Shown here: piece by piece, positions 25,444 to 35,759 of the stretch
How positions within the stretch are numbered: position 1 is the first letter of the stretch
Layout: each line of letters begins with the position of its first letter
Source: Halovenus rubra
Lineage (GTDB): Archaea > Halobacteriota > Halobacteria > Halobacteriales > Haloarculaceae
Assembly (NCBI RefSeq): GCF_026586665.1
Contig: NZ_JAODIY010000044.1
Span: 1-41,300, forward strand
Direction of reading: 5' to 3'
Length of the DNA: 41,300 nucleotides
Notes under the pieces: generated by a model
Databases searched by the model: none
Seen by the model: the letters and a program-made list of their open reading frames with translations, nothing else
Told to the model about the DNA's origin: nothing
Program-made: the position numbers and the translations under genes

Positions 25444-26370
25444 CTACCTGAGAGTGTTGAGTGTATCGGTTATGTTAGAACGAAGACGCTGGGCAATTTC
25501 GTCGGTTTCGACGGGTGTATGCTGGTTCTGGACGTACAGCGACTCGAAAAAGTAGACCAAATGGAGCACCACGTACAACTGCTGTCGGTCAGCAAAGTCA
25601 TCCGAAAGTGAGCGAACTGACTCGTAGCCAGTCCGAAATGCTTCGACCGGCCCATCCGGTCCAAATGCCGGCATGACCGTCCGCCAGTAGTCGAACTCGC
25701 CGGGGGCCGCGATGGCGTGTTCGAAATCGACCAAACAGGCTACTTCGCCGTCCTGTACGGCAACGTGTTCCGGCGTCGCCCAGCCGTGACAGCAGACCGG
25801 TTCGCCCGCGCCGGCGAATACGTCGGGGTGGCCCTGCAGGAACCCGATTACGTCGTCCGCGATGTCGGCGTGGCCATACTGTTCGAGTGTCGGTCGGTAG
25901 TGACGAACGTAGTCGAGTGCTGCCGCGTGCCACTCTTGATGACCGGTCGTGGCGATACTGCCACAGTCGCTCTTGTCGTCTGGTAGTTGGAACTGACCGT
26001 ACCCATCGAGGTGGTGGGCCGTCTCTTCGTGGAGTTGTGCCATTCCACGGCCTGCCGCCGTCGCCCACCGTTCGTCAGGGTCGAACTCCCCCTCGGGTTC
26101 GGGTGCGTCCGGATGCCACGCGGCGACGTAGTAGTCCCTTCCGCAGTCGAAGACTGCTGGGACCGGAACTGTCGTCTTCTCGCCGACGAAGGCGGTCACC
26201 CGTCCCTCCATGCCCGCGCTCCCGGTCGGCCCGGTGTCAAGTTTGCAGACAGCTCGGTCCCCGTCGACGGTCACCTCGTACACTTCGTGGGGTGGCACGT
26301 CGTGAAGCTGAGCGACGACGCCGTAGCTGTCGAACTCTGCGTCGAGTCTGTCGCGAATCTCCTCTCTCAT
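25444..26370 (-). CDS. Aminoglycoside phosphotransferase-fold protein, catalytic Asp replaced
   Basis: A 308-residue protein of the APH/choline-kinase fold. The N-lobe has the lysine candidate K43 in AVCKLD. The catalytic loop, normally HGDxxxxN, reads HGWATPEHV, so the catalytic Asp is W197 and the Asn is lost. The metal-binding Asp survives as D215 in LVDFEHA. It may be a pseudokinase or use a different chemistry; the same change may be conserved in a haloarchaeal subfamily. It lies between nusG and the DUF2391-like gene, all on the minus strand. Natural substrate unknown; the family name does not imply antibiotic resistance. Confidence 0.75.
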   Translation of the reverse strand: MREEIRDRLDAEFDSYGVVAQLHDVPPHEVYEVTVDGDRAVCKLDTGPTGSAGMEGRVTAFVGEKTTVPVPAVFDCGRDYYVAAWHPDAPEPEGEFDPDERWATAAGRGMAQLHEETAHHLDGYGQFQLPDDKSDCGSIATTGHQEWHAAALDYVRHYRPTLEQYGHADIADDVIGFLQGHPDVFAGAGEPVCCHGWATPEHVAVQDGEVACLVDFEHAIAAPGEFDYWRTVMPAFGPDGPVEAFRTGYESVRSLSDDFADRQQLYVVLHLVYFFESLYVQNQHTPVETDEIAQRLRSNITDTLNTLR

Positions 26371-26491
26371 GTGTTGGGTGCCACGTGACGGCTGGCTACC
26401 GGTCGGAGGATGCTGTAGCTCCGACCGTCCAAACTGAGAACAGGCTGCTTTCAGTTGCTGCCCTTTTCGAGCTTTTCGGGTCTGTTCTTGC

Positions 26492-26929
26492 TTACCGCTC
26501 TTCGCTATCTAACACACGAATCTGGTCGCCGCGCACGGTGACGGGAATCGGGACTGTCGCCTCATAGAGTTCGACGGTCACCTGGTCTTTCCCTTCGTCG
26601 ATACGCTGGACCTGAGCCTTCTCACCTTTGAACGGACCGGCGATGAGTTCGACGATGTCGCCTTCGGCGATCCCCTCGACATCGGGTGTCGGCGAGAGGA
26701 AATGCTCGACTTCGGCCATCGAGGTCTGCCCAGGGACAATCCCATTTGCGTGTGGTATCTCATCGAGGATGCGCTCGAACACCGAGGAGTCCTCGGCTTC
26801 GACCATCACGTACGACGTGACCGAGTCGGGGGCCAGCGCCGCATGGATTTCCGGCTCTTCGCGGTTGATAATCATGTCTGCGACCGTCTGTTCTTGACTT
26901 GCAGTCGTTTTGACCGCGTAGATTCCCAT
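26492..26929 (-). CDS. spt5: Transcription elongation factor Spt5 (NusG family)
   Basis: A 145-residue elongation factor that binds the RNA polymerase clamp and increases processivity. The NGN domain spans about 1-85 (IYAVKTTASQEQTVADMI to GIVPGQTSMAEVEHFL). The KOW domain follows (GDIVELIAGPFKGEKAQVQ). The ATG at 26929 overlaps the SecE stop by one base (TAATG), the usual coupling of secE-nusG in archaea. A longer in-frame start would run through secE. Confidence 0.96.
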   Translation of the reverse strand: MGIYAVKTTASQEQTVADMIINREEPEIHAALAPDSVTSYVMVEAEDSSVFERILDEIPHANGIVPGQTSMAEVEHFLSPTPDVEGIAEGDIVELIAGPFKGEKAQVQRIDEGKDQVTVELYEATVPIPVTVRGDQIRVLDSEER

Positions 26930-27102
26930 TACGGACCACCCGGCACGAACGTCATGAACGCGAATATGACGAAGCCGATGAATCCGACCAGCATGATTCC
27001 CAGACCCGCAATCTTCGCGACCTGACTGAACTCTTCCCACGCAGGCGTACTTGCCAACTTGAGGACGCGGATGTACGAGCTGAGGTCTGTTGGCGTGTTC
27101 AT
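26929..27102 (-). CDS. secE: Preprotein translocase subunit SecE
   Basis: A 57-residue single-span subunit of the SecYEG translocon. An amphipathic N-terminal helix (SSYIRVLKLASTPAWEEFSQVAK) is followed by one membrane helix (about 33-52, GLGIMLVGFIGFVIFAFMTF). The start at 27102 gives the usual MNTPTDL N-terminus. It is cotranscribed with spt5 through the TAATG overlap. Confidence 0.95.
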   Translation of the reverse strand: MNTPTDLSSYIRVLKLASTPAWEEFSQVAKIAGLGIMLVGFIGFVIFAFMTFVPGGP

Positions 27103-27511
27103 GTCACGCTGTTTCAACTCCGTGCTTTTTTATCTATTGGTACGGGGTGGCCCAACTCCGAACACAAAGCCGTCCACAAAAACACTATCAGAGGTTTTCT
27201 GTCCGTTTCTGCTGTGTTCTCCGCTCTTAGCTGTCGTTTTGGCCGCTATCTACTCCGTATTAGTCGGGACAGACACCACGAATCCGAAAAAACAAAGCAA
27301 TTGAACGCCGCCACAATCCATTCCAAGCCGGCTATCTTGTCGTCTTGCGTTCTTTCGCTCTCGGACGGCGGTATCGTGGCCATGTATCTGGCTCACACTG
27401 ACGTCTCTAACAACCGGTTACTGTGATGGACTAGTCGTGTCTCGGTTTTTGGGCTATCATCTCTGATAATATCCACACAACGATTAATTACTCCGAAAAC
27501 GCTGTATTCGT
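27103..27511. other. 409-base divergent intergenic region between secE and the transducer gene
   Basis: A/T-rich TTTTTTATC (about 27126-27133) lies 24-31 nt before the secE ATG on the minus strand and may be its TATA box. ATTAATTA (27483-27490) lies 22-29 nt before the transducer ATG at 27512 and may be that gene's box. Between these I see no tRNA, repeat or convincing small gene. Confidence 0.5.
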
Positions 27512-29467
27512 ATGAGCGGGACAGACAACTCAGGTATCTTTTCATCGCTGTCCGAACGGGGGGCGACCGTTTACAGGGACTTTGTCCGATATGTCCCACG
27601 AGGGACGTCGATTCCCGAAGAGACGTGGCGGGCACGTCATCGTGGACTTCTCGTATTGTTGGTGGCACACCTTCCGTTTTTATTCCTGCTTGGCCTATTC
27701 GACGGGCACGACCCATACCTCACCGGAGCCACATTTGACGCCGAGCCTTTCGGCGTTGTCTTGTTCGAAGTTGCCAGCATCGGCGGGTTCGCACTGCTTG
27801 CAAGCATTTCCCGTCTTGACCGGCGCGTCCGGACATTTATTGCCGCGTTGGGCTTGATGACCGCTTCTGCGGCGCTGGTCCACTTCTCGGGTGGCTTTAT
27901 TGAAGCACACTTTCATTTCTTCGTGATGGTTGGCGTCATCGCCATCTACGAGGATTGGCTCCCGTATATTCTGGCAATTCTCTACGTCGCACTCCAGCAT
28001 GGCGCTGCCGGGATGTACTTCCCGGAGGCCGTCTACAACCACGCTGCCGCCATTGGCAACCCATGGCGCTGGGGGGTTATCCATGCGGTATTCATTCTTG
28101 GACTCGCCGGCGCAATCGTGATGCACTGGCGCTCTATCGAGCGCGCCCGTGAGAAGACCCAAGAGACTATCACGAATCTCCGAGAGAATCGTGCCGATAT
28201 GGAGGCCTTAGAGGAGGCCAAAGCTGAGGCCGAGCGAGCTAAAGCGACGGCCGAAAAAGCACAGCGAGAGGCTGAAACCCACAAGCAGGAGGCAGAGGAA
28301 CTGAACGAGGAGCTACTCGACCGTGCTGATGCTATCGGCGAAGCGATGGACGCTGTTGCAGGCGGGGACCTGACCGCAATGCCAGGCACAGATAGTGACA
28401 TCGAGGCAATCTCGGAGATCAATACCGCGTTCGGGCGGATGACACGAGAGCTTTCGGCGACTATCGAAGACCTCAGAACCTTCGTCGGAACTGTCGAGGA
28501 GACGACGGCGTCAATTCACGACGATGCAACAACCTTCGAGCGTGAACAAGAGGAAATGGCCACAGAGATTCGTGGATTCGCGGCCGAAATCCGAGAGCAG
28601 GCGAACGAACTTGAGTCTTCGACTGAAGAGCTAGGCGACCTCTCTGCGACAATTGAAGAGATTGCCGCCAATGCCGACCAGGTTGCTTCCGAGGCCAGTG
28701 CTGCCACAGACACGGCCACGACTGGTGATGAGACTGCTGGCAAAGCTGTCGCTGCAGTCGAAGAAATCGAAGACAGTATCGAAGAGCTATGGACGCTGGT
28801 CGAATCGCTCGACAGCAGGATGGACGATGTCGCAGAGAGCACCGGCCTCATCGATGAGATTGCCGAACAGACCAATATGCTCGCGCTGAACGCAAATATC
28901 GAGGCCGCACGCGCTGGTTCCGACGGTGAGGGTTTTGCGGTTGTGGCCGACGAAGTGAAGACCCTCGCTGACGAGACACAGGCACATTCTGGGGCAATCG
29001 AGCAGACGATAGCCCGAACTGTCGAGGATGTCGAACAGGTGCTTGCGGAGATGGAACGGACCCGAACGCGTACAGAAACCGGGAAAACGACGATTACTGC
29101 GGCCGGTGACCAATTTGTCGACCTCTCGGAGTCGGTTAGCTCTGTGGATGGCTCTATCGAAGGGATTGCCACGGCTACCGATGCTGCCGCCCGGACGACC
29201 GAGGATGTCGTTGATGCAGTTTCCCGTGTTGCGAATAGCTCTCGGACCATCGCCAAACAAAGCGAGGCGCTTGCCGACCGTGCCGAGACCAACGCCAGCA
29301 CCATGTCCGATATCCGCTCACGACTCGATACCCTCGCTGACCAGACGACGACGCTACAGGCCAGACTCGATACGTTCGATTGTGACACTACAGGGACCAA
29401 AACAGCCAATGGGCGTGACATGAATGGCCCCACCACTGATGGTAAAACAGGCCACGACACGAGCTGA
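27512..29467 (+). CDS. Membrane-bound methyl-accepting transducer (Htr), possibly aerotaxis
   Basis: A 651-residue chemotaxis-type transducer. The N-terminal third has about six helices (about 47-215). One carries a His-rich stretch, [18 protein letters not shown], and another contains LQHGAAG; similar His-containing membrane domains occur in HtrVIII-type aerotaxis transducers. A HAMP-like segment follows ([16 protein letters not shown], about 275-290). The signalling domain contains the conserved hairpin [18 protein letters not shown] and [16 protein letters not shown], which contacts CheA/CheW. Heme or oxygen sensing is inference. A metal ATPase gene follows after 38 bases and may be cotranscribed. 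Confidence 0.88.
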   Translation: MSGTDNSGIFSSLSERGATVYRDFVRYVPRGTSIPEETWRARHRGLLVLLVAHLPFLFLLGLFDGHDPYLTGATFDAEPFGVVLFEVASIGGFALLASISRLDRRVRTFIAALGLMTASAALVHFSGGFIEAHFHFFVMVGVIAIYEDWLPYILAILYVALQHGAAGMYFPEAVYNHAAAIGNPWRWGVIHAVFILGLAGAIVMHWRSIERAREKTQETITNLRENRADMEALEEAKAEAERAKATAEKAQREAETHKQEAEELNEELLDRADAIGEAMDAVAGGDLTAMPGTDSDIEAISEINTAFGRMTRELSATIEDLRTFVGTVEETTASIHDDATTFEREQEEMATEIRGFAAEIREQANELESSTEELGDLSATIEEIAANADQVASEASAATDTATTGDETAGKAVAAVEEIEDSIEELWTLVESLDSRMDDVAESTGLIDEIAEQTNMLALNANIEAARAGSDGEGFAVVADEVKTLADETQAHSGAIEQTIARTVEDVEQVLAEMERTRTRTETGKTTITAAGDQFVDLSESVSSVDGSIEGIATATDAAARTTEDVVDAVSRVANSSRTIAKQSEALADRAETNASTMSDIRSRLDTLADQTTTLQARLDTFDCDTTGTKTANGRDMNGPTTDGKTGHDTS

Positions 29468-29505
29468 CTGCTAATGAATGAGCCATCTCCACCCGTACGG
29501 TTCGT

Positions 29506-31887
29506 ATGACTACCTGTCGTCTCTGTGACCTGCCGGTCTCCGATGCAGTCACTGACGACAGTGTTGAGGGGGTCTTTTGTTGCCGTGGGTGTCTCGAAGT
29601 CCAGCGAAGTCTGGGCGACGTTGCTGTGTCTGATACTCACACTGGTGAGAGCACTACCTCAATTCCGGAGGATGCTGCGACGACGTACTTCGTAATGGAG
29701 GGAATGCACTGTGCCACCTGCGAGGTGTACCTCGAATCGGTCGCAAACGACTGTGATGGTGTCTACAACGCAGAGGCGAGCTATGCAGCCGAGGCGATGA
29801 AACTGAGCTATGACCCTGATACTCTCTCCACGGAGACGCTTCGTGATACGCTTTCACGAACAGGGTACACCGCCAGTAGACGTGACGCTGACGGTACAGA
29901 CACTGAGACGGACACACTCGAAAACAGGCTGATTGTGGGGGCCGCCTTGGGGATGATGGCAATGTTGGCCTACGTGGTCTTTCTGTACCCGCGGTATTTC
30001 GGATACGAGCCGCTGGTTGCGCTTGAATCAGAGGACAGCGCACACATATACGGTCATCTGGCTGCGCTGTCGGCGATACTCTTGTTGTATACCGGTGCAC
30101 CGATTCTCCGCGGGGCGTACGTCAGCGTCCGGACACGCAGGCCAAACGTCGACTTGCTGGTGACGACTGCTGCACTCGCTGCCTACGCCTACAGTACAGG
30201 TCGTCTGCTTACTGGCCACGCTGACCTCTACTATGATGTGACTGTTGTGGTCGTGCTTGCGGTCACTGCCGGAACTTACTATGAGGGACGTATTCGGTCG
30301 CGGATGAATGGCTTGCTCACTGACCTCACTCCACTCCAGTCCGAGACTGCGATTAGAGAAAATGGCGAGGTTATCTCAGTCGATGCAGTCGAGACCGGCG
30401 ACCGGCTTCTCGTCAGGGCGGGCGAGCGGGTCCCCGTCGATGGGGTCGTCCGAGACGGTTCTGGGGCTGTCGACGAAGCCCTCGTCACTGGCGAATCACT
30501 TCCCGAAAACAAAGCTCCCGGTGATACGGTCATCGGCGGAACGGTCGTTACCGATACACCGCTACTCATCGAAGCGACTGGAACCGATAGCAGGCTTGAC
30601 CGCATCGTCGACTCGCTCTGGGAGGTCCAGACTGCGCGGTCTGGCGCACAGCGGTTTGCTGACAGGCTCGCAACTGTGTTTGTCCCGCTGGTGTTTTTTC
30701 TTGCGGTGGGTGCCAGTGTGTTGGGTCTCTTTGCTGGTGAGTCGGTCCAAACTGCGTTGCTCACGAGTCTTACACTTCTCATCGTCTCCTGTCCGTGTGC
30801 ACTCGGTCTTGCGACGCCGCTCGCTGTTGCCTCCGGTCTCCGCTCTGCCGCCGAGCGTGGCGTCGTCATCACCACACCTGCACTGTTTGAACACGTTGGC
30901 TCCGTCGATACCGTTGTCTTCGATAAAACCGGAACTGTAACCAACGGCGAGATGGCCGTCAGCGACGTGTTTACGACCGACGAAACAACCGAGAACAGAC
31001 TACTCGCGCGAGCCGCCGCAGTCGAACAGTATACGGCTCATCCAATCGCACGAGCGGTGACGGAAGCAGCACCCGGCGTCCGTTCCGACGGGGGGACCAC
31101 CGTGCCCACAGACACGGCGGCGACCGACCCAGCGTCACCCGCTGGGGACACGAAGTTGGCCGACAGTGTTGGGTCGGTCGTTCGGCACTCTCGAGGTGTC
31201 TCGGCGACAGTTGATGGTATGTCTGTTCTCGTGGGCCACCCCGACTTGTTCACCGAGAAGGGGTGGGAGATAGATGATGCCCTCGCAGACCGGACAGAGA
31301 GTATCACGACGGAGGGGAACGTACCGGTGATTGTCGGATGGGACGGTTGCGCCCGAGGTGTCATCGCAGTCGGTGACGAGGCCCGCGATGAGTGGGCAGC
31401 AGTTGCTACAGAACTAGGTGACCGGACTGTCATTCTTACCGGAGACGAGGGACCTGCCACACAGCGACTCGCAGAGCATCCCGCCGTCGACCGGGTGTTC
31501 GCCGGCATCAGACCCGATGGCAAAGCTGAGACTATTCGTCGGCTGGCAGCGACCGGGACAGTTGCGATGGTCGGTGACGGTAGTAACGATGCACCTGCGC
31601 TCGCTGCCGCCGATGTTGGTATTGCTCTCGAAGATGGGACGAAACTCGCAGTCGACGCTGCCGATGCGGTCGTTCTCAATGATGACCTCGGACGACTCCC
31701 TACTGTGTTCGATGTCGCTGTAGCCACGCGCCGGCGGATTCGCGAAAACCTCGTCTGGGCGTTTGTCTACAATGGTATTGCAATACCACTCGCACTCTTT
31801 GGCTTCCTGAACCCGCTGTTTGCCGCGTTGGCAATGGCAACTAGTAGCGTCCTTGTCGTCGCCAACTCGGCCCGGACGGCCGGCTAA
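29506..31887 (+). CDS. CcoI/CopA2-like copper-translocating P1B-type ATPase
   Basis: A 793-residue copper-type P-type ATPase. It has the same layout as the protein at 6221: an N-terminal Cys cluster (CRLC, then FCCRGC), an HMA domain with GMHCATC, the actuator TGES, the membrane motif C429-P430-C431, phosphorylation site DKTGT (D473), HP motif (HPIAR) and GDGSNDAP. All key residues are canonical. The N-terminal cluster points to the CcoI/FixI group, which supplies copper to respiratory oxidases, rather than to detoxifying CopA. It follows the transducer gene at 38 bases and stops 17 bases before the convergent ftsZ1. Confidence 0.92.
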   Translation: MTTCRLCDLPVSDAVTDDSVEGVFCCRGCLEVQRSLGDVAVSDTHTGESTTSIPEDAATTYFVMEGMHCATCEVYLESVANDCDGVYNAEASYAAEAMKLSYDPDTLSTETLRDTLSRTGYTASRRDADGTDTETDTLENRLIVGAALGMMAMLAYVVFLYPRYFGYEPLVALESEDSAHIYGHLAALSAILLLYTGAPILRGAYVSVRTRRPNVDLLVTTAALAAYAYSTGRLLTGHADLYYDVTVVVVLAVTAGTYYEGRIRSRMNGLLTDLTPLQSETAIRENGEVISVDAVETGDRLLVRAGERVPVDGVVRDGSGAVDEALVTGESLPENKAPGDTVIGGTVVTDTPLLIEATGTDSRLDRIVDSLWEVQTARSGAQRFADRLATVFVPLVFFLAVGASVLGLFAGESVQTALLTSLTLLIVSCPCALGLATPLAVASGLRSAAERGVVITTPALFEHVGSVDTVVFDKTGTVTNGEMAVSDVFTTDETTENRLLARAAAVEQYTAHPIARAVTEAAPGVRSDGGTTVPTDTAATDPASPAGDTKLADSVGSVVRHSRGVSATVDGMSVLVGHPDLFTEKGWEIDDALADRTESITTEGNVPVIVGWDGCARGVIAVGDEARDEWAAVATELGDRTVILTGDEGPATQRLAEHPAVDRVFAGIRPDGKAETIRRLAATGTVAMVGDGSNDAPALAAADVGIALEDGTKLAVDAADAVVLNDDLGRLPTVFDVAVATRRRIRENLVWAFVYNGIAIPLALFGFLNPLFAALAMATSSVLVVANSARTAG

Positions 31888-31904
31888 CCTCCGAAAAGAG
31901 TGTG

Positions 31905-33056
31905 TTACTCGACGTAGTCGATATCGTCGCCAATCTGCTGGGCAGCGCGTTCTTGCTCGGCTTCGCTTTTGCCGTATATCTGTGGACTCTCGACGCCGGT
32001 AACGACAATCATGGTCTCCATCTTGCCTTCGAACTCTTGATTGACCGATGCACCCCAGATGATGCGAGCGTCCGGGTCGATACGGTCGTAAATCTCTTCG
32101 ACGACGCCTTCTGCCTCTTCGATGCTCATGTCGGTGCCACCGACAACGTTGACAAGCGCGGAGTTCGCGCCGTCGAACTCGACATCGAGGAGTGGGGACC
32201 GCAGGGCCGAGCGAATCGAATCCTGGGCTTTGTTCTCGCTGTCGGACTCGCCCAGTCCAATCATAGCGACACCGCCGTTTTCCATAATTGTTCGAACGTC
32301 GGCGAAGTCAACGTTGACCAGGCCGGGTTTAGTAATCAGTTCGGTCATACCCTTGACCGAGCGCATCAAAACACGGTCACAGATTTTGAAGGCGTCCTGC
32401 AGCGGCATCGAGGGCGCATAATCGAGAAGGCGGTCGTTTGGCACGACAATCACTGTATCAGAGACTGAACGGAGACGTTCGAGACCGGCGTCGGCGTTGG
32501 CCCGCCGGCGCTCACCCTCAGCAGTGAATGGGATTGTAACAATAGATATCGTAAGAGCGCCAGAATCCTGTGCGGCCTGTGCGACGACCGGGGCAGCACC
32601 GGTACCGGTCCCGCCGCCGAGACCTGCCGTAACAAACACCATATCCGAGCCGTCGATAGACTGCTGAATATCTTCGATGTTTTCTTGGGCCGCCTCCTCG
32701 CCGATTTTCGGAACTGAACCGGCTCCACGGCCGCCGGTCCGTTTCTTGCCGATGAGGATTTTTGTGTCCGCGTCTACTTCGTCGGCAAGGTGTTGGGCGT
32801 CGGTGTTTGCGGCGACCAATTTTGCACCGTGAATACCTTCTTCCATCATCCGGGTTACAGTGTTGCCCCCAGCACCACCACACCCGACAACGGTAATTTT
32901 CGTTTCGAGATCTTGAACGACCTCTGCGAGCTCCTCGTCGCTCATTGTCCCCGACGTAGATGGCTCCTCTGTCGGCGTGCTTTCCGTTGGTTCCTCGCTC
33001 ACTTCGTCTCGTTCTTCCTCCGCTTCGTCGATTGCGTCATCGATGATGGAGTCCAT
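31905..33056 (-). CDS. ftsZ1: Cell division protein FtsZ1
   Basis: A 383-residue tubulin-family GTPase that forms the division ring. An acidic N-terminal tail (1-50) precedes the GTPase fold. Nucleotide loops are GCGGAGGNT (about 58-66) and the tubulin signature GGGTGTG (about 147-153). NADAGLERL matches the T7-side conserved segment. The [14 protein letters not shown]-terminus is typical of haloarchaeal FtsZ1 rather than FtsZ2. In many haloarchaea ftsZ1 is near secE-spt5; here the transducer and copper ATPase lie between them. The 147 bases between it and dtdA are A/T-rich near the start (TATTTAAAT). Confidence 0.96.
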   Translation of the reverse strand: MDSIIDDAIDEAEEERDEVSEEPTESTPTEEPSTSGTMSDEELAEVVQDLETKITVVGCGGAGGNTVTRMMEEGIHGAKLVAANTDAQHLADEVDADTKILIGKKRTGGRGAGSVPKIGEEAAQENIEDIQQSIDGSDMVFVTAGLGGGTGTGAAPVVAQAAQDSGALTISIVTIPFTAEGERRRANADAGLERLRSVSDTVIVVPNDRLLDYAPSMPLQDAFKICDRVLMRSVKGMTELITKPGLVNVDFADVRTIMENGGVAMIGLGESDSENKAQDSIRSALRSPLLDVEFDGANSALVNVVGGTDMSIEEAEGVVEEIYDRIDPDARIIWGASVNQEFEGKMETMIVVTGVESPQIYGKSEAEQERAAQQIGDDIDYVE

Positions 33057-33203
33057 AATTTAAATAGCCATAGCAGGCCGAGTACTAATTACTTTTCCCT
33101 CTCGTCTGACGTTTGTATGACGCTCTTCTCCGGAATTTCCGGTGGAAACCGACTGTGGGTATAGATTACGATGTGTTTATAGCTCCACACGAAGCGAAGG
33201 GGT

Positions 33204-34580
33204 TCATTCAGAGAGCGAGAACCGCGTGGTCTTTTCCTCGTGGACAGCCGCGGGCGGGATTGTTTCACCGTCGACTTCGACAGGCTCGCCAGCAGCGAGT
33301 CGACCAAACGCTGGTCCCTGGGGGACGCCCAAGGTCTGTGCCTTCTCACTGTTGAATACCTCCTGTCGAGCAATGACTGTCTCCTTGTCGCGTTCGATGC
33401 TGTCGTATTTTTCTGAAAGCACCGCAAGTAGAGTCTCAATGACGACTGCACGCTCGGTTTCCGGAGGGAGGACGACTGTTCCGGTCGGACGAGTCCCTCC
33501 TTGGTCGGTTCCAAACGCGAGTGCAGCTTCCGCGACCGCGTTGGAGGCTGCTTCTCTGTTGATGCCCCGAGCTTCGTCCAACAGTGCTGTCGGAAGGTCG
33601 ACGACGTGATACTCCTCTGGAATGTGATTTCGGGCCGGCTTACCAAAGCGGAGGCCGTCATCGATGGATCCGATATCTGCTTCCATGGCACGGACAAATC
33701 CGAGGGGAACGCCGTCGGTCTCTCGGACCCAGGTTTCGCTTACGGCACGGTAGCCAAGCGACTCCACCACCTCCGTGAGTTCGGCACGGTCACCCTCGAC
33801 GAGTGCGTAGTTGCTGTTAGTCGCTTCGAAGGCCTGCTCGATGACCGTTTCCGTTGCCGGGTTCTCAAGTGTGTCGAGCCCCCAATCGGCAAGAACGTGG
33901 CCGACTGCCCAGTCAGTTTCTGCCATCACACGCCTAAACCGTGGTGCGTAGTGGCCGCCGCCGATGCCGACGAGTTGTCGACACCGTCCCCGCTGGTCGC
34001 TCGTGCTCCAACTGCCGTTTTCAGGGCGGCAATACGCCGTACTCTCTCGCAGAGCCAAGATTGCCTGCCCAACGGCTCGGGCAGCTTCGGGGTCCTCCCA
34101 CTGCTCTTTGGCGCTGCCGACCTCGACGAACATCGAGGGTGCGCCCACAACCGACGGACCATGATGGGTCGCCTCGATGCCGACCTCGTATCCCCCAGGC
34201 GAGTACGCATCGAGTGCATCGAAGACGGTCCGGAGCGCGTTGGGGCAAGCAGTTGCGAGGTCGTTGTCCGTGCCCCCGTGTTCAGCCGGGCCGACGTTGC
34301 CGGTATGGTGAGCTGTCAGCAATGGACCGGTCTGGCCGGAGTGACGGGAGGCAAACACCAGGAAGTCGGGGTCATCGAATGCATCGGCTGGCCGGACGAG
34401 GTCGAGATGGAGGGCGTCGAACTCCCGCAACTGCGCGCCGTCAGTTTCGTAGACAGTTCCTCCGCCCGCGGCGTCGCAACGAGTGCCGTCATCGAAGGTG
34501 TCCCAGTCCGCGAGCTCACGGAGGTGCTCGCCGATATGGACCGAGGCGCTGTCGGCCCGAGAGACGATAATACCGAGCAT
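33204..34580 (-). CDS. dtdA: D-aminoacyl-tRNA deacylase (archaeal DtdA/GEK1 type)
   Basis: A 458-residue enzyme that hydrolyses D-aminoacyl-tRNA and keeps D-amino acids out of translation. Family signatures include FLVFASRHSGQTG, LLTAHHTGNVGPAEHGG, ATHHGPSVVGAPSMFVEVGS and GIGGGHYAPRF, with the His residues expected for zinc. A strong ribosome-binding site, GAGGAGGA, lies just before the ATG at 34580. The usual archaeal DtdA is about 270-300 residues; haloarchaeal copies carry a C-terminal extension of about 170, present here from about residue 275. Confidence 0.93.
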   Translation of the reverse strand: MLGIIVSRADSASVHIGEHLRELADWDTFDDGTRCDAAGGGTVYETDGAQLREFDALHLDLVRPADAFDDPDFLVFASRHSGQTGPLLTAHHTGNVGPAEHGGTDNDLATACPNALRTVFDALDAYSPGGYEVGIEATHHGPSVVGAPSMFVEVGSAKEQWEDPEAARAVGQAILALRESTAYCRPENGSWSTSDQRGRCRQLVGIGGGHYAPRFRRVMAETDWAVGHVLADWGLDTLENPATETVIEQAFEATNSNYALVEGDRAELTEVVESLGYRAVSETWVRETDGVPLGFVRAMEADIGSIDDGLRFGKPARNHIPEEYHVVDLPTALLDEARGINREAASNAVAEAALAFGTDQGGTRPTGTVVLPPETERAVVIETLLAVLSEKYDSIERDKETVIARQEVFNSEKAQTLGVPQGPAFGRLAAGEPVEVDGETIPPAAVHEEKTTRFSLSE

Positions 34581-34727
34581 GTCTCCTCCTCACGGAAGCG
34601 GCGGCAAAACGGTTGTTATCCGTGTCCTCTCTCATACGGGGGTCTGATACTCGCACAGTACCACTGAGTCTGTTTACTGCCGTTTTTATTGATCGTCAGG
34701 TCGTCTGAACTGAGACGTGATCAAATA

Positions 34728-35092
34728 CTAGTCTGACCTATTTATACGGGTGATCCCGTGAAGATCTGTTCGGGCCGTCGTGATGTGGACAGTGTCACTA
34801 ACTTCACAGGACTGGATTAAACGACCGTACTCATCATTTCCACTGAATTCAATTGAAACGGTATCGCCGCTGAGAGCGAGTGGGAATGTTGTATTCTTAT
34901 TGACACTAGTTGAAGAAATCTCTCCCACGTACGAATGTGATTTCCAATGCCTAGGATTTTCTTCGTTAGGCTCGATTCTCCCTTCTTTCTCACCCACGAT
35001 TTCGGCACTAGTAATAACAAATGGAACAATTTCTAATTCGACTTCCTTACCGATGTAATCGAGTGACGCATGTTTGTCATAATCGAAGACAC
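34728..35092 (-). pseudogene. 5'-truncated gene of unknown function next to the IS6 element
   Basis: The reading frame is open from the left end of the IS element (about 35092) to the stop at 34728, but has no ATG near its beginning. Read from the IS side it gives CCVFDYDKHASLDYIGKEV, then EVELEIVPFVITSAEIVGEK, ending in DLHGITRINRSD. A GTG at 34997 could start a shorter protein of 89 residues, but the frame upstream looks coding. I do not recognise the family. The sequence is AT-richer than dtdA. The promoter on the far side of the IS (about 35973-35984) could once have served such a gene. Confidence 0.5.
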
Positions 35093-35093
35093 A

Positions 35094-35108
35094 ACACTGT
35101 CTAGTTTA
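35094..35108. repeat. IS6 terminal inverted repeat, left
   Basis: ACACTGTCTAGTTTA matches the right terminus (ACACAGTCTAGTTAA when reversed) at 13 of 15 positions. Confidence 0.7.
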
Positions 35109-35550
35109 GAACCTCGTCAGCTGGCGTTCGATCATCGAGGGATTGGTGCGGTCTGAGGCGGTTGTAGTAATGCGCAAATATTGCAATCCATTGGCGAACG
35201 CTCCGCCGACTGCCCACCCACGAAGTATGAAAACGGTCGAGCCGCATTTTGAGTGTGTGAAACCATTTTTCGATGAGGTTTCGGTCGGTATAGTCAACCC
35301 GACCGTTCAATCTTAATCGTACAAGGGCAGTCCGATAGCCGAACTGATCGACGAGAAACGTCGCATTCGAGAGATCGTGTTTTTCCTGCAGTCCAGACAG
35401 GAACGCAGCCGCCGGATCCGTGCCATGGCGTCCGAACAACGCCACGTCCAAGATGAGTTTTGTGTCGATGTCTATTGCAGCGTACAACCAAGACCACTCG
35501 CCGTTGATTTTGACAGCGGTTTCGTCAACTGCGACCCGCGACGGCTGCGC

Positions 35551-35606
35551 CGTCCTCAGAAATCGGATATTTCTGATGGGCTGCGGGAGAGCAAAGCTCT
35601 CCCGAA
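35551..35606 (-). mobile_element. 56-bp double-hairpin insertion A (PATE/MITE-like)
   Basis: Hairpin 1 is CAGAAAT/ATTTCTG (35557-35563 with 35569-35575). Hairpin 2 is CGGGAGAGC/GCTCTCCCG (35584-35592 with 35596-35604, loop AAA). On the minus strand the element follows GACG in the target and itself ends in GGACG. It shares length, ends and two-hairpin layout with insertion B but not its stem sequences. The pattern fits a small palindromic element moved by an IS200/IS605-type transposase. Confidence 0.65.
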
Positions 35607-35759
35607 CGTCGGCGGGTCAGGAACGCTGTCAGACAGCCGATATACCCACTGCCAGACCGCTTGGTGAGAGCGTTCAACGCCTAATTCCGCGAGAACCGTT
35701 GTTGTCTCTCTGAGTGAACAACCGGGCGCATGAAGCCGGACGGCGAACGCCCTGATGGG

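Noticed and set aside
27103-27511. Possible tRNA or small RNA in the long secE-transducer gap
   Set aside because: No TTCGAATCC-type T-arm or cloverleaf could be found, and the short frames look random.
28516-29640. A 374-codon minus-strand frame opposite the transducer
   Set aside because: Ser/Val/Ala-rich complement of a coiled-coil coding region; no domain, and the plus-strand signalling hairpin is intact.
33501-34667. A 388-codon plus-strand frame opposite dtdA
   Set aside because: DtdA signatures are strong on the minus strand; the plus frame has no recognisable domain and spans the dtdA ribosome-binding site.
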